The translations under genes were made by a program, and so were the position numbers. DNA of 27,469 nucleotides, taken from an uncultured Collinsella sp. (lineage in GTDB: Bacteria; Actinomycetota; Coriobacteriia; Coriobacteriales; Coriobacteriaceae). Of this stretch, positions 7,735 through 14,346 are shown one piece after another. The first letter of the stretch is position 1, and every line of letters starts with the position of its first letter. Where the stretch lies: the NCBI GenBank assembly GCA_902493515.1, contig CABUPE010000030.1, forward strand, positions 1 to 27,469, in the 5' to 3' direction. The notes below the pieces were generated by a model, which was given only the letters and a program-made list of their open reading frames with translations, was not told where the DNA came from and ran no database searches.

Positions 7735-8517
7735 ATGCTTACCAAGCGCGTGATTCCCTGCCTGGACGTCAAGGACGGTCGTGTGGTCAAGGGCGTCAAC
7801 TTTGTGAGCTTACGCGATGCGGGCGATCCGGTGGAGCTGGCGCGTGCCTATGACCGCGAGGGTGCGGACGAGGTCGTCTTCCTGGACATTACCGCCACGA
7901 GCGACAACCGTGCGACGACTATCGAGATGGCGGCGCATGCGGCCGAGGAGCTCGCTATTCCCTATACCGTGGGTGGCGGTTTCCGCGACTTGGCGGGCAT
8001 GCGGACCATGGTTGCCGCCGGTGCCGATAAGGTGTCGCTCAACTCTGCCGCCGTGCGCGACCCGTCGCTGATCAGCCAGGCTGCCGCGGCGTTTGGCAGC
8101 CAGGCCGTGGTCGTGGCGATCGATGCCAAGCGCGTCGGTTTGCCCGGCGCATCTGGTGCCGACAAGTGGGAGGTCTTCACGGCGGGCGGCCGCAACGCCA
8201 CGGGCATCGACGCGGTGGCGTGGGCCGAGGAGGCGGCTCGCCGCGGCGCCGGCGAGATCCTGCTGACCAGCATGGACCGCGACGGCACCAAGGCTGGCTT
8301 TGACCTGGCGCTCACCCGCGCCGTGGCGCGCGCGGTGCCGATTCCGGTGATTGCGAGCGGCGGCGTGGGCACGCTCGAACATTTTGCCGAGGGCGTGATC
8401 GAGGGCGAGGCCGATGCCGTGCTGGCGGCGAGCGTCTTTCACTTTGGATCCTTCAGCATTCGCGAAGTCAAAGAGTATATGGCCTCTCAAGGTATTCCTG
8501 TGAGGCTGGACTTCTAA
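7735..8517 (+). CDS. hisF: imidazole glycerol phosphate synthase, cyclase subunit HisF
   Basis: HisF condenses PRFAR with ammonia from HisH to give imidazoleglycerol phosphate and AICAR, the latter going to purine synthesis. The 260-aa barrel has the paired catalytic aspartates D11 (IPCLDVKDGRVVKG) and D130 (VVAIDAKRVG), the phosphate loops TVGGGFRD and IASGGVGT, and TSMDRDGTKAGFD. It starts 3 bp after the hisA stop with GGGGAGG as ribosome site. Sequence and length are ordinary for the family. It is the last gene before a 142-bp gap filled by a palindromic element. Confidence 0.95.
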   Translation: MLTKRVIPCLDVKDGRVVKGVNFVSLRDAGDPVELARAYDREGADEVVFLDITATSDNRATTIEMAAHAAEELAIPYTVGGGFRDLAGMRTMVAAGADKVSLNSAAVRDPSLISQAAAAFGSQAVVVAIDAKRVGLPGASGADKWEVFTAGGRNATGIDAVAWAEEAARRGAGEILLTSMDRDGTKAGFDLALTRAVARAVPIPVIASGGVGTLEHFAEGVIEGEADAVLAASVFHFGSFSIREVKEYMASQGIPVRLDF

Positions 8518-8530
8518 TGCTGTGGCTTGC

Positions 8531-8617
8531 CCAGGCACCCGACCTTCCGGCTCCAACCCTCCTCGCGTACTTAAGTACGCGTCGTCGGGCTTGTCGCTCG
8601 GAATCTCGGGCACCTGG
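8531..8617. repeat. 87-bp imperfect inverted repeat with an 18-bp central palindrome, between hisF and hisI
   Basis: The centre CGCGTACTTAAGTACGCG (8564-8581) is a perfect palindrome. Outer arms at 8531-8549 and 8599-8617 are complementary at about 14 of 19 positions (CCAGG..., CCCGA and TTCCG blocks). The whole unit could form a cruciform or a long RNA hairpin inside the his operon. No T-run follows, so it is not an obvious terminator. It looks like an inserted MITE/REP-type repeat. Confidence 0.75.
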
Positions 8618-8659
8618 ACAACCCTCACCGACCTGCGAAGTTTGAATTTGGGGAGAGAA

Positions 8660-8989
8660 ATGGAAGAGATAACCGATCCTTCAAAGCTTACATACGACGC
8701 CAAGGGGCTGATTCCTTGTGTGGTTCAGCAGTATGACACCGGCGAGGTGCTTATGGTTGCTTGGATGAACGAGGAGTCGGTGGGGCTGACGCTCAAGACC
8801 GGTACCACGTGGTTTTGGAGCCGCAGTCGCCAGGAGCTCTGGAACAAGGGCGCGACGAGCGGCAATATGCAAGCGGTCAAGGAGCTCTGGGCCGACTGCG
8901 ATAGCGATACGCTGCTGGTCAAGGTCGACTCGCCGGGTCCGGCCTGCCACACCGGCAACCGTACCTGCTTCTTTAAGAAACTCGCGTAG
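8660..8989 (+). CDS. hisI: phosphoribosyl-AMP cyclohydrolase HisI
   Basis: HisI opens the adenine ring of phosphoribosyl-AMP, the third pathway step, using zinc and magnesium. The 109-aa protein starts at ATG 8660 after GGGGAGAG. An upstream in-frame start at 8522 would run through the palindromic repeat and is rejected. The metal residues are visible: D79-C80-D81-x-D83 for Mg2+/Zn2+ and C96-H97 with C103 (ACHTGNRTCFF) for Zn2+. The motif WFWSRSRQELWNKGATSGN is typical. HisE is a separate gene here, not fused as in enterobacteria. Confidence 0.95.
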   Translation: MEEITDPSKLTYDAKGLIPCVVQQYDTGEVLMVAWMNEESVGLTLKTGTTWFWSRSRQELWNKGATSGNMQAVKELWADCDSDTLLVKVDSPGPACHTGNRTCFFKKLA

Positions 8990-9034
8990 AGCGGGCGCTC
9001 GATTAGACGCTCGGCCACCAGAAAGGATTGAACT

Positions 9035-9352
9035 ATGGGTGTGCGCACCGCAAACGTTCAGGATGGAAATATCGGTGAGACGTTGACAGGTCTGGCCGAG
9101 GTGATTCACGGTCGTCGTGATGCATCGCCGCAGGAGAGCTATACCGTGCGTCTGCTGACCGACGTCGAGGACGAGCTGCTCAAGAAGCTTGCCGAGGAGG
9201 CAAGCGAGGTGATTATGGCCTGCAAGGATAACGATCACGATCACATCCGCTACGAGGCCGGCGACCTGGTCTACCACCTGCTCGTAACCCTTGAGCGCTA
9301 CGGTATCACCCTCGACGAGCTTGCCGGCGAACTCAACGCCCGCCGCCACTAG
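9035..9352 (+). CDS. hisE: phosphoribosyl-ATP pyrophosphatase HisE
   Basis: HisE hydrolyses phosphoribosyl-ATP to phosphoribosyl-AMP, the second pathway step. It is a 105-aa all-alpha MazG-superfamily protein. The metal-binding pattern KKLAEEASEVIMACK followed by YEAGDLVYHLLVTL is clear. The start at 9035 follows AGAAAGGA. It is the last gene of the operon, 45 bp after hisI; its stop codon overlaps the first bases of a GGGGAC-type repeat. A second, unrelated MazG protein lies at 11808-12668. The N-terminal 20 residues are less conserved than the core. Confidence 0.94.
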   Translation: MGVRTANVQDGNIGETLTGLAEVIHGRRDASPQESYTVRLLTDVEDELLKKLAEEASEVIMACKDNDHDHIRYEAGDLVYHLLVTLERYGITLDELAGELNARRH

Positions 9353-9401
9353 TCATTGGGGACGTTCTTAAACGACTAGTCGTTTGGGACAGTCTTTGTT
9401 G
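9348..9401. repeat. pair of 27-nt GGGGAC-type repeats (copy A)
   Basis: Two 27-nt units stand head to tail: 9348-9374 beginning ACTAGTCATTGGGGACGTTC and 9375-9401 beginning ACTAGTCGTTTGGGACAGTC. Each has a small dyad of GGA-N3-TC form. The same two-unit design (CGT unit first, CAG/CAC unit second, 27-nt period) recurs at 16206-16259 and, inverted, at 24848-24900. The first unit begins within the last codons of hisE. Confidence 0.8.
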
Positions 9402-9418
9402 GTGTAACGGGGTCATGG

Positions 9419-9487
9419 AAGTTGCGGTGAAATAGGGACTGTTTAAGCGCTTCATCAGGCAAAACAATCCCTATTCCACCGCAACTT
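9419..9487. repeat. 67-bp hairpin repeat, AAGTTGCGGTG arms (copy 1)
   Basis: The left arm begins AAGTTGCGGTGAAATAGGGA. The right arm, reverse-complemented, begins AAGTTGCGGTGGAATAGGGA. About 25 bp pair with two mismatches around a loop containing AAGCGCTT. It sits between the convergent hisE and PHP genes, where it may also act as a bidirectional terminator. A second copy lies at 16133-16200. Confidence 0.85.
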
Positions 9488-9499
9488 ATGAAGGGATGG

Positions 9500-10411
9500 C
9501 TAGTCGAGGGGTGTGGGTTCCCATTCGCCGGTGGGGTGGGGGATGTCGAAGGTTCGGTAGCCGCAGTCGTAGGCGTGGGCTTGTGCCTCGCGGATATTCC
9601 AGCAGATGTCGCAGGCGCGGTGCGCGTCCGAGCCAAAGGTGATGGGTACCTCGGCGTGGGCAAAGCAACGCAACAGCCCCGTCGAGGGGTAATAGTCGTC
9701 GAGGCCCTTGCGCGGCGCGGCGGTCGAAACTTCAACGCGGCGGCCTGTATCGTGTGCGCACTCTGCCATCTGCTCCCAAAACGGTGCCGTATCAAAATCG
9801 GGCGCAAAGCCTTCCTTCGAAAAGCGCATGAACAGGTCGGGGTGAGCCATCACATCAAAGTTAAGCGGGCTTTCGCAAGCGCGGCACCAGTCGTCGACGT
9901 AGCGCTCCCACACGCCGCGTACCCCCAGGTTTTCCCAAACGTGCAGGTCGGTGTCATCGTCGATCCAACCGCAAAGGGAATCGGGTGTATCGGGGCGAGC
10001 GACGTTTTCCGTTCCCGCCATACCCGCGGCACCGGCCATGATATCGCCTGGGTTGCCAATCCAATGCACGCTGCCCAGGCGTACCACGGCGCTCTGGGAC
10101 CAGCGCTCAACCAAAGGCTCGCAGCCCTCGTACCAATCGCATTCAAAGCCATAGATAAGCTCGAGCTCCGGCGCAATCTGCGCGGCGAGTTTGCGGGCGT
10201 CCTCAAAGGCCAGACGATGTGCCGGCAGGTCGCCCTCAGTAACCTGCACTTCGCAGTTGGCATCCATGCTGGCAGGCTGGGTGAGATGGTCGGTCGAGAC
10301 CATGACGCGGCAGCCGGCCGCAGCAGCGGCGCGAACGTTGTCCTCAAACGAGGCATGTCCGTCCGAAAACGAGGTGTGGGTATGGCAATCGACCAGCGGG
10401 CAGACAGACAT
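9500..10411 (-). CDS. hisJ: PHP-family histidinol-phosphate phosphatase (HisJ/HisK type)
   Basis: The enzyme removes phosphate from L-histidinol phosphate, the one step missing from the adjacent his operon. The 303-aa protein carries the PHP metal-site motifs in order: H10/H12 (DCHTHTSFSDG), H42 (STDHL), E90 (YGFECDW), H116 (GSVHWIG), H190 (VMAHPDLF) and D262/H264 (FGSDAHRACD). These are the ligands expected for a trinuclear PHP phosphatase. The ATG at 10411 has AAAGGAG seven bases upstream, and a TACAAT-like -10 lies at 10444-10449 on this strand. It converges with hisE across a repeat-filled 147-bp gap, so it is regulated separately from the operon. Another PHP phosphoesterase role cannot be excluded, but context and motif set favour HisJ. 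Confidence 0.85.
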   Translation of the reverse strand: MSVCPLVDCHTHTSFSDGHASFEDNVRAAAAAGCRVMVSTDHLTQPASMDANCEVQVTEGDLPAHRLAFEDARKLAAQIAPELELIYGFECDWYEGCEPLVERWSQSAVVRLGSVHWIGNPGDIMAGAAGMAGTENVARPDTPDSLCGWIDDDTDLHVWENLGVRGVWERYVDDWCRACESPLNFDVMAHPDLFMRFSKEGFAPDFDTAPFWEQMAECAHDTGRRVEVSTAAPRKGLDDYYPSTGLLRCFAHAEVPITFGSDAHRACDICWNIREAQAHAYDCGYRTFDIPHPTGEWEPTPLD

Positions 10412-10443
10412 GGCAGCTCCTTTGTGTCAAGCGAATCCGCTCC

Positions 10444-10449
10444 ATTGTA
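10444..10449 (-). promoter_or_regulatory. possible -10 box of the PHP phosphatase gene
   Basis: TACAAT on the minus strand lies about 33 bp upstream of the start codon. No clear -35 hexamer is present at 16-18 bp. The call rests on the hexamer and its spacing. Confidence 0.35.
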
Positions 10450-10539
10450 ATGGCGCAGCTCTCAACACGCCGGACACGCCGGGGGTCGAAATCGATTGGA
10501 AAGGCTGCGCGACGCGTGGTGCGGCCTCGCTTGCTCTCA

Positions 10540-10604
10540 AAACGTGTACGTCAGCCTCCAAAACCGACAAATAATGACATGTTTGGAGGCTGACGTACAC
10601 GTTT
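10540..10604. repeat. 23-bp perfect inverted repeat between divergent genes
   Basis: The arm 10540-10562 (AAACGTGTACGTCAGCCTCC plus AAA) is exactly complementary to 10582-10604, with a 19-nt A/T-rich loop. It lies in the 299-bp space between the minus-strand PHP gene and the plus-strand LarC-like gene, so it cannot be a normal terminator for either. A dispersed palindromic element or an operator is possible. Nothing else convincing was seen in this gap apart from the -10 box at 10444. Confidence 0.85.
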
Positions 10605-10710
10605 GGATGGGGGCGAGGGCGGCGACGGACGAAAGTCACGCTTGTGCCACGTCCGATGTGCTAGCGTTTGGATGAACAAAACGAGCCCGCGCGGAAAGGA
10701 GCCGGACCGT

Positions 10711-11196
10711 ATGCCATGCGATAGCACATCCCCGCTGTCCCGCGAGACCGATGCGCCCGAAACCATCGTCAAGCTGGAGTGCGACATCGACGATGCGTCG
10801 CCCGAGGTACTCGCCTATGCCGCCGACCGCTTGCGCGAGGCGGGCGCCCGCGAAGTGCACTGGCTGCCTCTCTACTGCAAAAAAGGTCGTCCCGGCTGGC
10901 AGCTGCAGGTAATCTGCGCCCGCGAGGACATTGACCGTCTGCAGATGATCATCTTTTTGGAAACCACGACCAACGGCATCCGCCGCCAGGTTATGGAGCG
11001 CGTTTGCCTGCCGCGCCGATTCGAGCAGGTGACAACGCCTTGGGGCGAAGTGTCCGTCAAAGTAGCCACCCTGCCCGATGGCACCGAGCGCGCCGCGCCC
11101 GAGTACGAGGACTGCGCCCGTCTCGCCCGCGAGCACAATGTGCCGCTCCAGCGCGTGATGCAGGCGGCACAAGCCGTGGCACTGCGATTTGAATAA
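10711..11196 (+). CDS. stand-alone LarC C-terminal domain (LarC2-like, DUF111) protein
   Basis: LarC is the cyclometallase that inserts nickel into the pincer cofactor of LarA-type racemases. This 161-aa protein matches only the C-terminal part of that family: LECDIDDASPEVLAYAADRL, GAREVHWLPLYCKKGRPGWQ, ETTTNGIR, and TPWGEVSVKVA followed by PEYEDCARLA. The N-terminal LarC1 part is absent, and no frame upstream supplies it. ATG 10711 is chosen because GGAAAGGAG lies upstream; earlier in-frame starts cross repeat DNA. In Lactiplantibacillus plantarum LarC1 and LarC2 are joined by programmed frameshifting, so a lone LarC2 is notable. No larA, larB or larE is present nearby. The activity here is unknown; a partner LarC1 elsewhere or a repurposed domain are both possible. 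Confidence 0.75.
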   Translation: MPCDSTSPLSRETDAPETIVKLECDIDDASPEVLAYAADRLREAGAREVHWLPLYCKKGRPGWQLQVICAREDIDRLQMIIFLETTTNGIRRQVMERVCLPRRFEQVTTPWGEVSVKVATLPDGTERAAPEYEDCARLAREHNVPLQRVMQAAQAVALRFE

Positions 11197-11256
11197 CGCG
11201 GCTGGTGGCGACATCCTGCGCCCAGCCATATCAACCCCATTCGAAAGGATCTCCCC

Positions 11257-11805
11257 ATGAAATACCTCATCGCCTCCGACATCCACGGCTCGGCGTATTG
11301 GGCCGAGCGCCTGGTTGCCGCCATCGAGTCCGAGCAGCCCGACCGCATCGTGCTGCTGGGCGACCTGCTCTATCACGGTCCGCGCAACGACCTGCCGCGC
11401 GATTACGCCCCCAAGCGCGTGATCCCGCTGCTCAACGCCCTGGCCGACCGCATCATCGCGGTACGCGGCAACTGCGATGCCGAGGTCGACCAGATGGTCC
11501 TCGACTTTCCCGTCATGGCCGACTACGCCACGCTGTTCGACGAGACCGGCCGCGAGCTGTTCCTGACGCACGGCCATGTCTTTGGCGCCGGCATGCACAA
11601 CAGCGTCGACCACGCGCCCGCGCTGCCCGAGGGCTCCGCGCTCGTCTACGGTCATACGCACATCAAGGTCAACGAGGAAAGTGCCGCGCACCCGGGCCTG
11701 TGGCTCTTCAACCCCGGCAGTGTGAGCATTCCCAAGGACGGCACGCACAGCTACGGCATCTACGAGGGCGGTGCGTTCCGCCACGTGATCCTGGAGGAGG
11801 AATAA
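11257..11805 (+). CDS. yfcE: YfcE-type metallophosphoesterase/phosphodiesterase
   Basis: The 182-aa cytoplasmic calcineurin-fold protein has the full metal motif series: SDIHGS at the N-terminus, GDLLYHGP, RGNCD, THGHVFG and GHTHIK, then FNPGSVSIPKD. The order and the phrase LLGDLLYHGPRNDLP match E. coli YfcE, a Mn2+-dependent phosphodiesterase active on artificial substrates. The physiological substrate is unknown for the family. The ATG has GAAAGGA upstream. Its stop is two bases before the mazG start, so the two are an operon; both remove or cleave phosphates, but no shared substrate can be inferred. Confidence 0.88.
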   Translation: MKYLIASDIHGSAYWAERLVAAIESEQPDRIVLLGDLLYHGPRNDLPRDYAPKRVIPLLNALADRIIAVRGNCDAEVDQMVLDFPVMADYATLFDETGRELFLTHGHVFGAGMHNSVDHAPALPEGSALVYGHTHIKVNEESAAHPGLWLFNPGSVSIPKDGTHSYGIYEGGAFRHVILEEE

Positions 11806-11807
11806 CC

Positions 11808-12668
11808 ATGGCGCAGCATATGGCTCAGCAAAATGCCGAGGGCTCGCGCGATCTGTCCACGCTGATAGACGCGTCGGCCGAGCTGCAGCATCTGGTGCAG
11901 ACCATCTGGCGTCTGCGTCAGCCCGATGGCTGCCCGTGGGATCGCGAACAGACACACCGCAGCATCGGCAAGAACATGATCGAGGAGGCCTACGAGGCAC
12001 TCGACTGCATCGAGGCGGACGACGCGGTTCACCTACGCGAGGAGCTGGGCGACGTGCTCATGCAGGTCGTGCTGCATGCGCAGATCGCGGCGGATGCCGG
12101 CGAGTTTACGCTGGCCGACGTGGCGCGCGATATCGACGCCAAACTCATTCGCCGTCATCCGCACGTGTTTGGCGATGTAGATGCCGACAGCTCCGACGAG
12201 GTACTCAAGATTTGGGACGAGGTCAAGCTTGCCGAGAGGGCTGCCAAGGACAAGGCCGTGGCGGCAGGCGAGGCTGCGCCCGAGGGCCTGCTCGACGGCG
12301 TGCCCACGCATCTGCCGGCGCTGATGCAGGCTCAGAAGGTGTCGCGCAAGGCGGCTGCCGTGGGCTTTGAATGGGAGACGGTCCAGGATGTGTGGGACGA
12401 GGTTGCCGAGGAGCGTGCCGAGTTTGAGGCCGAGGTCCCTGGCTCGCCCGAGCGCGAAATGGAGTTTGGCGACCTGCTCTTTGCTTTGGTCAACGTCGCG
12501 CGCAAGGAGGGCATTGACGCCGAGAGCGCCCTTCGTGCCAGCACGGCAAAGTTCCGCCGTCGCTGGGCCGCGATGGAGCAGATGGCGGCCGATGCTCACG
12601 TGGATCTTGCCGAGCTTTCGACCCACGGCCTCAACGACCTGTGGGATGCCGCAAAGGCGGAGGAGTAA
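11808..12668 (+). CDS. mazG: nucleoside triphosphate pyrophosphohydrolase MazG
   Basis: MazG hydrolyses (d)NTPs to monophosphates and pyrophosphate and is thought to clean the nucleotide pool. The 286-aa protein has the usual two MazG-like halves. The first is LRQPDGCPWDREQTHRSIG and NMIEEAYEALDCIE, followed by LREELGDVLMQVVLHAQIA. The second is VAEERAEFEAEV with EMEFGDLLFALVNVARKEG. EExxE and ExxD metal motifs are intact in both. The start at 11808 has GGAGGAGG upstream and follows the yfcE stop by two bases; ATG 11820 is an alternative. It is slightly longer than E. coli MazG because of an Ala-rich N-terminus and a segment near residues 140-165. Confidence 0.92.
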   Translation: MAQHMAQQNAEGSRDLSTLIDASAELQHLVQTIWRLRQPDGCPWDREQTHRSIGKNMIEEAYEALDCIEADDAVHLREELGDVLMQVVLHAQIAADAGEFTLADVARDIDAKLIRRHPHVFGDVDADSSDEVLKIWDEVKLAERAAKDKAVAAGEAAPEGLLDGVPTHLPALMQAQKVSRKAAAVGFEWETVQDVWDEVAEERAEFEAEVPGSPEREMEFGDLLFALVNVARKEGIDAESALRASTAKFRRRWAAMEQMAADAHVDLAELSTHGLNDLWDAAKAEE

Positions 12669-12752
12669 GACTGCGGGAACGACGGGCTGACACGCCTCAT
12701 CGTTTCCGCTAAATTTTTCGAAAATCAAGTGTATCCCTCGGCTAGCTTAGGG

Positions 12753-12758
12753 CATAAT
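12753..12758 (+). promoter_or_regulatory. probable -10 box of the enolase gene
   Basis: CATAAT lies 103 bp upstream of the eno start in a 192-bp gap that turns A/T-rich just before it. The -35 position is weak (TGTATC at 17-bp spacing). A 5' leader of roughly 95 nt is implied. No riboswitch or hairpin was recognised in it. Confidence 0.4.
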
Positions 12759-12860
12759 GCAAAAAGTGCGACATGGCTAACTTATGAACCTGCGCGCCTC
12801 TACAGCGTGCAAGCCGCGTCGCCAAGCATTCAACCCGTTTCCAAGTGAGAGGGAGACAAC

Positions 12861-14150
12861 ATGAGCGATATTTTGGACGTCTACGGTCGCGAGGTGCTCG
12901 ACAGCCGCGGCAATCCCACCGTCGAGGTCGAGGTCGTGCTCGAGGACGGCAGCTTTGGCCGCGCAATGGTGCCTTCGGGTGCTTCGACCGGAGCCTTTGA
13001 GGCCTGCGAGCTGCGCGATGGCGACAAGGGCCGCTACCTGGGCAAGGGTGTTTTGCAGGCCGTCGAGCACGTCAACAACGAGTGCGCTAACGCCGTCGTG
13101 GGCCTCGACGCCTTCGACCAGCGCGCCGTCGATGCCGCGCTGATTGCCGCGGACGGTACCCCCAACAAGACCAAGCTCGGTGCCAACGCCATCCTGGGCG
13201 TGTCGCTGGCCGTCGCCCGCGCCGCTGCCGAGTCGGCGGGCCTGTCACTGTACCAGTACCTGGGCGGCGTCAACGCCCATCTGCTGCCCACGCCCATGAT
13301 GAACATCCTCAACGGCGGTGTGCATGCCGACAATAACGTCGACTTCCAGGAGTTCATGATCATGCCAGTGGGCGCCCCGAGCTTTGCCGAGGGCCTGCGT
13401 TGGTGCGCCGAGGTCTACCACACCCTCAAGGGCGTGCTGCACGAGGCCGGCCTGGGCGGCGGCGTGGGCGACGAGGGCGGCTTTGCACCCAACCTTAAGA
13501 CCAATGCCGAGCCGTTCGAGTACATCACCAAGGCCGTGGAGAAGGCCGGCTTTAAGCCCGGCGTCGACTTCATGTACGCCATGGACCCGGCCTCGACCGA
13601 GTTCTACAACGCCGAGACCGGCATGTACGAGCTCAAGGGCGAGGGCGTGGAGTACACAAGTGCCCAGATGGTTGATTACTGGGAGAAGCTCGTCGACACC
13701 TATCCCATCATCTCCATCGAGGACGGCATGGCCGAGGAGGACTGGGACGGCTGGGTTGAGCTCACCCGTCGCATTGGCAACAAGGTGCAGCTGGTGGGCG
13801 ACGACCTGTTCGTCACCAACACCGAGCGCCTCAAGAAGGGCATCGAGCTGGGTGCCGCCAACGCGATCCTGGTCAAGGTCAACCAGATCGGCACGCTCAC
13901 CGAGTCGCTCGAGGCCATCGAGACCGCCAAGGAGGCCGGCTACGCTTGCATCGTGAGCCACCGTTCCGGCGAGACCGAGGACTCCACGATCGCCGACCTG
14001 GTCGTGGGCGTCAACGCCGGCCAGATCAAGTCGGGCGCCCCGTGCCGCAGCGACCGTATCGCCAAGTACAACCAGCTCATCCGCATCGAGGACGAGCTCG
14101 AGGGCAGCGCGCGTTACGCCGGCAAGGCCGCGTTCTACAACATTCGCTAG
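12861..14150 (+). CDS. eno: enolase (phosphopyruvate hydratase)
   Basis: Enolase interconverts 2-phosphoglycerate and phosphoenolpyruvate in glycolysis, as a Mg2+-dependent cytoplasmic enzyme. The 429-aa protein matches the family throughout: the N-terminal REVLDSRGNPTVEVEV, the flexible loop GASTGAFEA, the metal ligands in SIEDGMAEEDW and LVGDDLFVTN, and the active-site lysine segment ILVKVNQIGTLTE with SHRSGETEDSTIADL. It has GAGAGGGAGA as ribosome site. It has its own promoter and a strong terminator downstream, so it appears to be a single-gene transcript. The very regular codon use fits high expression. Confidence 0.98.
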   Translation: MSDILDVYGREVLDSRGNPTVEVEVVLEDGSFGRAMVPSGASTGAFEACELRDGDKGRYLGKGVLQAVEHVNNECANAVVGLDAFDQRAVDAALIAADGTPNKTKLGANAILGVSLAVARAAAESAGLSLYQYLGGVNAHLLPTPMMNILNGGVHADNNVDFQEFMIMPVGAPSFAEGLRWCAEVYHTLKGVLHEAGLGGGVGDEGGFAPNLKTNAEPFEYITKAVEKAGFKPGVDFMYAMDPASTEFYNAETGMYELKGEGVEYTSAQMVDYWEKLVDTYPIISIEDGMAEEDWDGWVELTRRIGNKVQLVGDDLFVTNTERLKKGIELGAANAILVKVNQIGTLTESLEAIETAKEAGYACIVSHRSGETEDSTIADLVVGVNAGQIKSGAPCRSDRIAKYNQLIRIEDELEGSARYAGKAAFYNIR

Positions 14151-14223
14151 GCACGCGGAGGTCGCGGGGGCGGGGAAGACTCGGATTTGCCTTGCTCCAG
14201 CCGGGCGCTGTTGAGCACCATTG

Positions 14224-14255
14224 GGCGCTGGGCCATATGACTCAGCGCCTTTTTT
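14224..14255 (+). terminator. intrinsic terminator after eno
   Basis: Stem GGCGCTG (14224-14230) pairs with CAGCGCC (14243-14249), extended inward by G-T and G-C pairs. It is followed at once by six Ts. It is a typical rho-independent terminator 74 bp after the enolase stop. Confidence 0.85.
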
Positions 14256-14346
14256 ATGTCGAGCAAAGGCTGGCGAAGGCGGTGCGGGCGCTCGTGCTAT
14301 AACTAGAATACTTAGCGCAAACAAACCTCAACCGCACAAGGCGCAC

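Noticed and set aside
11205..12668. Continuous frame spanning yfcE and mazG, suggesting a fusion or frameshift protein
   Set aside because: The part overlapping yfcE is an out-of-frame Arg/Pro-rich shadow. mazG has its own ATG and strong ribosome site two bases after the yfcE stop.
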